From Enterovirga sp. (GTDB lineage: Bacteria > Pseudomonadota > Alphaproteobacteria > Rhizobiales > Beijerinckiaceae), in the NCBI GenBank assembly GCA_028290385.1, contig JAQGJZ010000245.1, positions 1-12,278 on the forward strand: DNA of 12,278 nucleotides. The letters are read 5' to 3'. The translations under genes were made by a program, and so were the position numbers. Under the pieces are notes generated by a model, which did no database searches, had not been told where the DNA came from, and saw nothing but the letters and a program-made list of their open reading frames with translations. This document shows positions 1 through 5,460 of the stretch, in pieces (positions within the stretch are counted from its first letter, which is position 1; the number at the start of each line of letters is the position of its first letter).

Positions 1-221
1 ATGACGAGGGCTACTTCTATCCCGGGCCGGCGGCCAAGAACGTGACCCTCGACATGGCGCCCCCCGAGAGCCAGGCCGCGATCAAGGAATTCGGCCGCCC
101 GCAATACGAACGCTGGATTGCCGACAACCCGATCGAAACCCCGCTCGAGCCCGAAAGAATGGTCCAGGCCTTCAAGCGCTGGGACCAGGAGATCGGCTCC
201 GGCGCCAAACGAAAAGGCTAA
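1..221 (+). CDS. Periplasmic solute-binding protein of an ABC importer, C-terminal fragment
   Basis: Only the last 72 complete codons are present. The reading frame enters at base 3 and ends at TAA 219-221; the start lies left of the window. The visible tail begins DEGYFYPGPAAKN and continues with a segment rich in P, E and R, then a helix-like stretch around MVQAFKRWDQEIG, and ends with a basic AKRKG. This style, with a 'pages of post-end-of-list' helix ending in W-x-x-E, fits the C-termini of PotD/PotF-like (spermidine/putrescine type) binding proteins. The identification leans mainly on the following ATPase and two permeases, which need such a partner. The protein would capture the solute in the periplasm and deliver it to the two permeases encoded at 1536-3366. 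The gene is separated from the ATPase by 110 bases that contain a palindrome. The substrate cannot be read from this fragment. Confidence 0.8.
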   Translation, partial: DEGYFYPGPAAKNVTLDMAPPESQAAIKEFGRPQYERWIADNPIETPLEPERMVQAFKRWDQEIGSGAKRKG

Positions 222-291
222 TCTGCCGGGATGCGTCGCCGGGTTCGTCCCAACCACGCGACCCGACGCGCCACCCCTCACGACATCGAGC

Positions 292-312
292 TCCCCGGGA
301 CGAGTCCGGGGA
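292..312. repeat. REP-like intergenic palindrome between binding protein and ATPase genes
   Basis: A perfect 7-base inverted repeat, TCCCCGG at 292-298 and CCGGGGA at 306-312, flanks a 7-base loop (GACGAGT) and is followed by TGAC. Seen directly: the arms pair exactly and the element lies wholly in the noncoding gap 222-331. Known: alphaproteobacterial genomes carry many dispersed palindromes of the general form GTCATCCCCGG...CCGGGGATGAC. Inference: this is one copy of such a family. As RNA it could stabilise the upstream binding-protein message or act as a partial terminator, making the binding protein more abundant than the membrane parts. There is no U-run after it, so a classical full terminator is unlikely. 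Confidence 0.6.
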
Positions 313-331
313 TGACACCGACGCGGATTGT

Positions 332-1414
332 ATGACCCTCCACGCACAAACGGCCCCGGGCGGCGGCGCTCTCGAACTGCGCGGCGTCAAGCGCATCTTC
401 GGCAGCCATGCCGCCCTCGCGGGGATCGACCTCACGATCAAGGCGGGCGAGTTCATCGCCCTGCTCGGGCCGTCCGGCTGCGGCAAGTCGACCGCGCTGA
501 ACTGCATCGCGGGGCTGCTGCCGCTCTCCGGCGGCTCCATCCATCTCGGCGACCGCCGGATCGACGGGCTGAAGCCGGAGGATCGCGGCTTCGGCATGGT
601 GTTCCAGAGCTACGCGCTGTTTCCGCACCTCAATGTCCGCAAGAACGTGGGTTTCGGCCTGACCATGCGGGGCGTGAGCCGCGGCGAGATCGACCGTCGG
701 GTCGACGAAGCCCTCGGCCTCGTGCGGCTGCGGGAGCAGGCCGAGAAACTGCCGGGCCAGATGTCGGGCGGGCAGCAGCAGCGTGTCGCGATCGCGCGGG
801 CGATCGTGATCGAGCCGCCGGTCGTCCTGATGGACGAGCCGCTATCCAACCTCGACGCGAAGCTGCGCCTCGAGATGCGGGCGGAGATCCGCCGCATCCA
901 CGAGACGATCGGCTCCACCACCGTCTACGTGACGCACGACCAGGACGAGGCGCTGTCGATGGCCGACCGCGTGGTCGTGATGCGGGACGGCACCATCCGG
1001 CAGGTCGGCACGCCGGAGGAACTCTACGAGAAGCCGGCGCACCAGGACGTCGCGGATTTCATGGGCTTCCGGAACCGCTTGCCGGGCCGGGTGGTCGGCG
1101 TCGCGGATGGGCGCGCGGAGGTCGAGGTCGCGGGCGCGCGCCTCTCCGGCACCGCGCGCGAAAGCGTGCAGGCAGGCGGCGGCGCCGTGGTGTCGATCCG
1201 GCCGGAGGACCTGGTCGCGGTGCCAGGCGGGCCGGGGCTCGCGGCACGCGTCACGGCGATCGAGTATCGGGGCCGCGCATTTTTCGGCAACGCCGTCGCG
1301 GCGGACGGCACGGAGCTGTTCTTCCGGGCCGACCGGCCACTCGAGAAGGGCGCGGACATCCGCCTCACGGCGGAGCCGGCGCGGACGCTGGTTTTCGCGG
1401 GGGCGGGCGCATGA
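332..1414 (+). CDS. ABC importer ATPase, PotA/CysA-type with C-terminal TOBE domain
   Basis: This 360-residue ATPase powers import by the two permeases that follow. All nucleotide-binding elements are intact: Walker [10 protein letters not shown] at 46-54, Q-loop Q92 in FQSYALFP, signature MSGGQQQR at 144-151, Walker B VVLMDEP at 164-170 with E169 as catalytic base, D-loop SNLD at 172-175 and switch histidine H202. After about residue 240 there is a C-terminal regulatory region of TOBE type (roughly 275-357, containing [11 protein letters not shown]). This layout and length are typical of the PotA/FbpC/UgpC-like subgroup that serves polyamine, iron, phosphonate or sugar importers. The start at 332 gives the usual short N-terminus before the [11 protein letters not shown] strand. 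No strong Shine-Dalgarno is visible. The stop codon shares ATGA with a 42-codon frame at 1411. Family assignment is firm, substrate is not. Confidence 0.95.
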   Translation: MTLHAQTAPGGGALELRGVKRIFGSHAALAGIDLTIKAGEFIALLGPSGCGKSTALNCIAGLLPLSGGSIHLGDRRIDGLKPEDRGFGMVFQSYALFPHLNVRKNVGFGLTMRGVSRGEIDRRVDEALGLVRLREQAEKLPGQMSGGQQQRVAIARAIVIEPPVVLMDEPLSNLDAKLRLEMRAEIRRIHETIGSTTVYVTHDQDEALSMADRVVVMRDGTIRQVGTPEELYEKPAHQDVADFMGFRNRLPGRVVGVADGRAEVEVAGARLSGTARESVQAGGGAVVSIRPEDLVAVPGGPGLAARVTAIEYRGRAFFGNAVAADGTELFFRADRPLEKGADIRLTAEPARTLVFAGAGA

Positions 1415-1539
1415 AAGCGGGCGGCGCTCCCATGGCGCCCGGGGGAGGGCCGGCTCCGGCCCCCTGCCAGGGGTGCCGGGTAGCGCGCCGCTCGGCCGAC
1501 CCGACCGGCTTCGGGTCAGGGCTTCCGGGAGACGCATGA
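1411..1539 (+). other. Possible 42-codon bridging frame between ATPase and permease genes
   Basis: An ATG at 1411 overlaps the ATPase stop (ATGA). The frame runs 42 codons to a TGA at 1537-1539, which overlaps the tandem ATGATG start of the next permease. A G-rich stretch before 1411 could serve as a ribosome site. The predicted peptide is low in complexity: rich in G, A and P, with one CQGC pair and no hydrophobic segment. It looks like translated spacer, and its GC-rich hairpins account for much of the composition. It may still be translated to carry ribosomes from the ATPase gene into the permease gene. I would not annotate it as a protein gene without conservation or ribosome-profiling evidence. 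Confidence 0.2.
1447..1517 (+). repeat. Cluster of inverted repeats in the ATPase-permease gap
   Basis: Three perfect inverted repeats lie in the 121-base gap. The first is GGGCCG 1447-1452 with CGGCCC 1457-1462 (loop GCTC). The second is CCCCT 1461-1465 with AGGGG 1469-1473 (loop GCC). The third is GACCCGA 1498-1504 with TCGGGTC 1511-1517 (loop CCGGCT). The first two share bases 1461-1462, so they cannot both form fully. None is followed by a U-run. They may act as RNA processing or stability elements that set relative expression of ATPase and permease, or be remnants of a dispersed repeat. Confidence 0.45.
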
Positions 1540-2462
1540 TGAGCTCGGCTCCGCTGGACGGGATGGTCGCCGCGGCGGGGCTCGATGAGCGCGTCGCCCT
1601 GCGCACCCGGCTCGCGGCGCGGGGGCTGGACGGCACGACGCTGTTTGTTCTGCCGGCGCTCCTCGCGATCCTGGCGCTGTTCGTCTACCCGTTCCTGTAC
1701 GGGCTCGCCCTGTCCTTCCGGCCCAAGGCCGGGGGCGTCCTGGGCAACTACGCCCACTTCTTCTCCGACCCGTTCCTCTACGACACCATCTGGACGACGC
1801 TTCGGCTCGCGATGCCCGTCACGATCCTGAACCTCGTTCTGGCGGTTCCGATCGCCATGCGGGTGCGGCTGATGCGGCGCCAGCGCCTGCTCACGACCAT
1901 TCTGGTTCTGCCGGTCACGCTCGGGACCGTGCTCGTGGCGGAAGGCCTCCTCAACTATCTGGGCCCGCAGGGCTGGTTCAACCGGACCCTGATCTGGGCG
2001 GGCCTCCTGTCCGGCCCCGTGAAGCTCACGAACAATTATTGGGGCGTCTTCGCGTCGCTGCTCATCACGGGCTTTCCGTTCACGTTTCTCCTCACGCTCT
2101 CCTACGTGACCGGTATCGACCCGGCCCTGGAGCAGGCGGGCGCCGTCCACGGAGCGAGCGCCCGGCAGCGCTTCACGCGCATCATCCTGCCGCTGATCCT
2201 GCCCGGGCTCGCGATCACCTTCTGCCTGTCCTTCGTGCAAGCGTTTGCGGTGTTTCCCTCCGCCGTCCTGCTCGGCGCGCCCGCCGGCCCGACGCGCGTC
2301 ATCTCGATCGCGGCCTATCAGGCGGCGTTCGAGGAATACGACTACTCGCTCGCCTCCGCGATCGCGATGGTCATGGGTGCCGTCCAGCTCGCCATCGTGG
2401 CCGCCGTGCTCGGGGCGCGCGGGATGCTCTACCGGGGTCCTGTCGGGGGAACGAAGGGATGA
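1536..2462 (+). CDS. ABC importer inner-membrane permease, first subunit (PotB-like)
   Basis: This 308-residue integral membrane protein forms one half of the importer channel. A hydrophobic segment at about 35-58 follows a polar N-terminus. Further membrane segments are visible at roughly 90-110, 120-138, 168-190, 215-245 and 272-294, giving the usual six. The cytoplasmic EAA loop that docks to the ATPase is E199 to G224, with the diagnostic G-x-x-x-x-x-x-x-x-x-I-x-L-P spacing (HGASARQRFTRIILPLILPG). Two ATGs stand in tandem at 1536 and 1539. I chose 1536 because GGGAGA at 1527-1532 is well spaced before it. The longer open frame reaching back to 1107 lies over the ATPase gene and is not credible. 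The gene belongs to the same operon as its neighbours on both sides. Substrate specificity cannot be inferred from the permease. Confidence 0.93.
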   Translation: MMSSAPLDGMVAAAGLDERVALRTRLAARGLDGTTLFVLPALLAILALFVYPFLYGLALSFRPKAGGVLGNYAHFFSDPFLYDTIWTTLRLAMPVTILNLVLAVPIAMRVRLMRRQRLLTTILVLPVTLGTVLVAEGLLNYLGPQGWFNRTLIWAGLLSGPVKLTNNYWGVFASLLITGFPFTFLLTLSYVTGIDPALEQAGAVHGASARQRFTRIILPLILPGLAITFCLSFVQAFAVFPSAVLLGAPAGPTRVISIAAYQAAFEEYDYSLASAIAMVMGAVQLAIVAAVLGARGMLYRGPVGGTKG

Positions 2463-2494
2463 GCCGGATGGGGCGTGCTCGCCGCCCTGCCCGC

Positions 2495-2514
2495 CGCCCC
2501 GGAACGAGGGGGCG
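2495..2514 (+). promoter_or_regulatory. Inverted repeat overlapping the ribosome site of the second permease
   Basis: CGCCCC at 2495-2500 and GGGGCG at 2509-2514 form a 6-base inverted repeat with loop GGAACGAG. The best Shine-Dalgarno candidate for the permease starting at 2524 is GAGGGGG at 2506-2512, and it lies in the loop and 3' arm. Pairing would hide part of the ribosome site. Inference only: this may tune translation of the second permease or couple it to ribosomes finishing the first permease 61 bases upstream. Confidence 0.3.
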
Positions 2515-2523
2515 CTGCGTCCG

Positions 2524-3366
2524 ATGATCCGCGATACCGGCCTCGGCTCCCGGATCTGGCGCATCGCCGTCTGGGCGGTGACGATCCTGTTCGTCCTGAA
2601 CCTGCTCGCCATGATCGTGTCGGTGGTGACCAATTCCTTCGCCACGCGCTGGCTCGGGACCTGGCTGCCCGTTGCCTACACGACGCGCTGGTACTTCTCC
2701 GCTTGGGAGGAATTTCAGCTGCACGACATCCTGATCGTGACCTTCCAGGTCGTGTTCACGGTGGTCGTCGTGTCGGGGCTGCTCGGGGTGCTCGCCGCCT
2801 ACGCGATGGCGCGGCGCGACTTTGCGGGAAAGCGGCTCGCGATGCTGGTCTTTCTCCTGCCGCTGCTCGTGCCGCCGATCACCTACGGCATTCCGCTCGC
2901 GACGGTCCTCTACCAGCTCAACCTCGCCGGCACGTTCTGGGGCGTGGTGCTGGCGAACCTCGTGCCCACGGTTCCGTTCGTGGTGCTGGTCATGATCCCG
3001 TTCATCGAGCAGATCGACCCGCGCATCGAGGCGGCCGCGCGGGTGTTCGGAGCCTCCACGCCGCAGCTTTTCGGGCGCATCCTGTTTCCGCTGCTCTTGC
3101 CCGGCATGCTGGCCGCGATGCTGCTCGTGCTGGTGCGCACGATCGCGATGTTCGAACTGACCTTCCTGACGGCGGGCCCGACGAGCCAGACGCTTGTCGT
3201 GGCGCTGTATTATGCGGTCTTCGCGGCGGGCGTGCGCGCCGGCCAGTCGATCGACGCCATGGCCGTGATCTACATGGTCGCGACGCTGATCTGGCTCGTG
3301 CTCGCGCTGCGCTTCGTGAACCCGACCCAGATCGTCGCCCGCGCCAAGCAGCAGAGCGCGCATTGA
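2524..3366 (+). CDS. ABC importer inner-membrane permease, second subunit (PotC-like)
   Basis: This 280-residue membrane protein is the second half of the importer channel. Hydrophobic segments are visible at about 13-35, 70-95, 105-128, 138-160, 186-208 and 245-263. The EAA loop runs from E169 to G194 (E-A-A-A-R-V-F-G-A-S then RILFPLLLPG), matching the binding-protein-dependent permease signature. The start at 2524 places the first membrane helix near the N-terminus, as usual for this family, and has GAGGGGG 11 bases upstream. An in-frame extension to 2245 would run through the first permease gene in another frame and is rejected. The stop TGA at 3364-3366 overlaps the ATG of the dehydrogenase (TGATG), so the two are probably translationally coupled. 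The two permeases are distinct enough to form a heterodimer. Confidence 0.92.
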   Translation: MIRDTGLGSRIWRIAVWAVTILFVLNLLAMIVSVVTNSFATRWLGTWLPVAYTTRWYFSAWEEFQLHDILIVTFQVVFTVVVVSGLLGVLAAYAMARRDFAGKRLAMLVFLLPLLVPPITYGIPLATVLYQLNLAGTFWGVVLANLVPTVPFVVLVMIPFIEQIDPRIEAAARVFGASTPQLFGRILFPLLLPGMLAAMLLVLVRTIAMFELTFLTAGPTSQTLVVALYYAVFAAGVRAGQSIDAMAVIYMVATLIWLVLALRFVNPTQIVARAKQQSAH

Positions 3367-4838
3367 TGACCCGCCTGTCCACCAGAACCCTGGCGACGCT
3401 GCCAGGCAGCATCCGCAAGCCGGCCTATGATCGCTACCGCGTGCAGACCGGCATCGTGCATCTCGGCATCGGCGCCTTCCATCGCGCGCACGCCGCCGTC
3501 TACACGGACGACGTGCTCGCGGCGGGCGACCTCGCCTGGGGGATCATCGGCGCCTCGCTGCGCTCGCCCGACACGCGCGACGCGCTGCAGCCGCAGAACG
3601 GGCTCTACGCCGTGAACATCCGCGGCGGCGGCGGCGAGGAGGTGCGGGTGATCGGCGCCGTCCGGGACGTGCTGGTCGCGCCCGAAAATCCCGCCGCGCT
3701 TCTCGCCGTGATGGCGGAGCCCGGCGTGCGCATCGTGTCGCTCACGGTGACCGAGAAGGGGTATTGCCACAACCCTGCGACCGGTGAGCTCGACCCGGAC
3801 CATCCCGACATCCGGTATGACCTCGTCCATCCCGGGGCACCGCGCTCGGCACCGGGCTTCATCGTGGAAGCGCTCGCGCGCCGCCGCGCCGCGGGCACCC
3901 GGCCCTTCACGGTGCTGCCCTGCGACAACCTCCCGGCCAATGGGGCCGTGACGAAGCGCGTACTCGTCGGCCTCGCGGCGCTGCGCGACCCGGAGCTCGG
4001 ACGCTACCTCGAGGCGGAGCTCGCCTGCCCGTCCACGATGGTGGACCGCATCGTGCCCGCCACGACGGATGCGGACCGCGACCGCGTCGCGGGCCTGCTC
4101 GGGGTCGCGGACAGCTGGCCCGTGCTGGCCGAGCCTTTCACGCAATGGGTGGTCGAGGACCACTTTCCCGCGGGCCGGCCGGATTGGCCGGGCGTCACCT
4201 TCGTGTCGGATGTCGAGCCGTTCGAGTTCATGAAGCTGCGGCTCCTGAACGGCAGCCACTCGACCATGGCCTATCTCGGCTATCTCTCGGGGTGCGAGAC
4301 GATCGCCGAGGCGGTCCGGCAGGACGGGATGGAGCGCCTGGTCCGCCGCATGATGGATGACGAGATCACGCCGACGCTGCCGCGCCTGCCTGGGTTCGAC
4401 CTTCCCGCCTACAAGGACCAGCTCTTCGCCCGCTTCCGCAACCCGGCGCTCAAGCACCGCACCTGGCAGATCGCCATGGACGGCTCGCAGAAGCTGCCGA
4501 ACCGCCTGCTCGGGCCGGCGCGGGAGCGCATCGCGCAAGGGCTGCCGATCGAGCGCATCGCGCTCGGGGTCGCGGCCTGGATGCGCTACGCCACGGGCAT
4601 CGACGAGGCGGGGGCACCGATCGACCTGCGCGACCCGCTCGCTGCGGAGCTGCGCAGCCGCGCCGATGCGGCCGGCCGCGATCCGGACCGCCTTGTCGAT
4701 GCGCTGCTCGGGGTTCGGCAGATGTTCGGCACCGATCTCCCGAACGAGAGCCGCTTCCGCGACCCGGTCCGGACTTGGCTTGCCACCCTGTTCGAGCGCG
4801 GGGCGGCCGAAACGGTCAGGATCGCCGCGGCCCTGTAA
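3366..4838 (+). CDS. Mannitol dehydrogenase/fructuronate reductase family oxidoreductase
   Basis: This 490-residue enzyme is of the polyol-specific long-chain dehydrogenase family, which interconverts polyols and ketoses (mannitol-fructose, arabinitol-xylulose) or fructuronate and mannonate with NAD(P)H and without a metal. Visible motifs are the nucleotide-binding GIGAFHRAH at 34-42, the conserved CDNLPANG at 186-193, and the catalytic K-x4-N-x2-H as K290, N295, H298 in MKLRLLNGSH. Full length matches the family (about 450-500). The start ATG overlaps the preceding permease stop by one base and has only a weak ribosome site, indicating coupling. It is the last gene of the import operon, implying that the imported solute or a breakdown product is oxidised or reduced here. 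Sequence alone does not decide between mannitol 2-dehydrogenase (MtlK-like), UxuB-like fructuronate reductase and arabinitol dehydrogenase, so I give no symbol. The family call is firm. Confidence 0.93.
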   Translation: MTRLSTRTLATLPGSIRKPAYDRYRVQTGIVHLGIGAFHRAHAAVYTDDVLAAGDLAWGIIGASLRSPDTRDALQPQNGLYAVNIRGGGGEEVRVIGAVRDVLVAPENPAALLAVMAEPGVRIVSLTVTEKGYCHNPATGELDPDHPDIRYDLVHPGAPRSAPGFIVEALARRRAAGTRPFTVLPCDNLPANGAVTKRVLVGLAALRDPELGRYLEAELACPSTMVDRIVPATTDADRDRVAGLLGVADSWPVLAEPFTQWVVEDHFPAGRPDWPGVTFVSDVEPFEFMKLRLLNGSHSTMAYLGYLSGCETIAEAVRQDGMERLVRRMMDDEITPTLPRLPGFDLPAYKDQLFARFRNPALKHRTWQIAMDGSQKLPNRLLGPARERIAQGLPIERIALGVAAWMRYATGIDEAGAPIDLRDPLAAELRSRADAAGRDPDRLVDALLGVRQMFGTDLPNESRFRDPVRTWLATLFERGAAETVRIAAAL

Positions 4839-4944
4839 GCGAGGCGGCCGGCGTCGGCGGATCCCAGCGGGCGCACCGCGGCCGAGCTGGTGAGGATGAT
4901 CGCGGCGGGGCTGAGCGTCGCGCCGGGCGGGCGGCGCCCTGCGG
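4839..4944. other. Convergent intergenic spacer with a weak hairpin
   Basis: These 106 bases separate the + strand dehydrogenase from the - strand candidate micropeptide. GCGCCG at 4920-4925 and CGGCGC at 4932-4937 form a 6-base inverted repeat with loop GGCGGG. It could help end transcription from either side, but there is no T-run on either strand, so an intrinsic terminator is not secure. A + strand open frame passes through the spacer but has no recognisable protein character. Nothing else is seen. Confidence 0.35.
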
Positions 4945-5034
4945 CTAGTCGATCCGCTCGAGGACAGGCGCCCTCTCGGCGAATTCCAGAAACGCCGCCA
5001 GGCAAGCGAGCCAGCAGGTCACCGCGATCAGCAT
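4945..5034 (-). CDS. Candidate 29-residue single-pass membrane micropeptide
   Basis: Read on the - strand, ATG at 5034-5032 begins a 29-codon frame ending in TAG at 4947-4945. It is preceded at ideal distance by GGAGGAAGG, one of the strongest Shine-Dalgarno sequences in the window. The peptide starts MLIAVTCWLACLAAFLEF, an uninterrupted hydrophobic helix of about 17 residues with two cysteines. It ends in a short charged tail with AERAPVLERID. This is the form of a small inner-membrane peptide with a cytoplasmic or periplasmic tail. It lies last in the - strand surface-polysaccharide gene series, 102 bases after the secreted-protein gene, with an AT-rich island just upstream. I do not recognise a family. 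Support is the ribosome site plus membrane-helix character; length alone would be weak evidence, so confidence is moderate. Confidence 0.5.
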   Translation of the reverse strand: MLIAVTCWLACLAAFLEFAERAPVLERID

Positions 5035-5136
5035 GCCCTTCCTCCGCCGGGGAAGCCTGAGCTTCGAACCCGCAATTTTGCGTTAACGGAATGGGGCTGT
5101 TTTGGTTCTGGTGGGCGCTGCGCTCGGCGCCTGCGC
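5035..5136. promoter_or_regulatory. AT-rich island with palindromes upstream of the micropeptide frame
   Basis: This gap is unusually AT-rich for the window around 5071-5091. It contains the inverted repeat CGCAA-TT-TTGCG (5071-5082) and the palindrome CGTTAACG (5081-5088), which overlap by two bases. The position suits a promoter/operator for the - strand frame starting at 5034, but I cannot fix convincing -35/-10 boxes. A further inverted repeat, GGCGC 5114-5118 with GCGCC 5127-5131, lies just past the stop of the secreted-protein gene and might mark its 3' end. Confidence 0.3.
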
Positions 5137-5427
5137 CTACGGCCAGGTGAAGAGCTGTTTGTAGGGCCGGGTGGGGCTTGGACTCATCGAGCGCTCGATC
5201 CGGATCAGGTCGATATCGCGCGGAAAGGCGATCTCACGCCGCGGCAGGCAGCGCATCAGCACGGCGGGACGTTGCTCCTCGCAAGCCGGAACGACGATCA
5301 CGACCGGGGACAGGGGCGCGGATCCGTAAGGTGGCGCCGGCCCGCCCGCGACCCCGAGATCCGCTGCCCGTCCCGGGGTCGCGATGGCGAGACACAGGCA
5401 GGCTGCCGTGCCGGCGCGCAGGGCCAT
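5137..5427 (-). CDS. Small secreted protein of unknown function
   Basis: This is a 96-residue protein with a clear Sec signal peptide: basic MALRAG, a hydrophobic core up to about residue 17, and a likely cleavage after PGRA (residues 18-21). The mature part starts ADLGVAGGPAPPYG, is proline-rich to about 42, and contains a hydrophobic strand PVVIVVP at 41-47. Two cysteines, C49 and C60, could form a disulfide in the periplasm. The C-terminal half is charged, with REIAFPRDIDLIRIERS, and ends YKQLFTWP. I chose the ATG at 5427 because GAGGAG lies 7 bases upstream; the in-frame ATG at 5457 has no ribosome site. It follows the polysaccharide export lipoprotein by 33 bases on the same strand, so the two are almost certainly co-transcribed. 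I recognise no family. Location suggests an accessory role at the outer membrane or in polymer export. Confidence 0.75.
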   Translation of the reverse strand: MALRAGTAACLCLAIATPGRAADLGVAGGPAPPYGSAPLSPVVIVVPACEEQRPAVLMRCLPRREIAFPRDIDLIRIERSMSPSPTRPYKQLFTWP

Positions 5428-5460
5428 GATCCATCTCCTCGGGCGCAGGTCGCCCATCGG

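Noticed and set aside
1365..2645. Long - strand open frame (426 codons) opposite the first permease
   Set aside because: It mirrors the permease gene, is rich in R, E, H and Q with no domain character, and is expected from high third-position GC on the opposite strand.
3270..4538. Long - strand open frame (422 codons) opposite the dehydrogenase
   Set aside because: The + strand frame has complete family motifs over the same bases; this is an antisense shadow.
4839..4944. Possible pseudogene remnant on the + strand after the dehydrogenase (TAAELVRMIAAGLSV)
   Set aside because: A short open stretch without start or recognisable homology; composition alone can produce it.
5091..5150. 19-codon + strand frame from ATG 5091 (MGLFWFWWALRS...)
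   Set aside because: No good ribosome site, very short, and it overlaps the end of the opposite-strand gene.
5102..5164. Tiny + strand frame from TTG resembling a lipoprotein signal (GAALGACAYG)
   Set aside because: Only 20 codons, a rare start codon, and it overlaps the 3' end of the secreted-protein gene; the lipobox-like match is probably chance.
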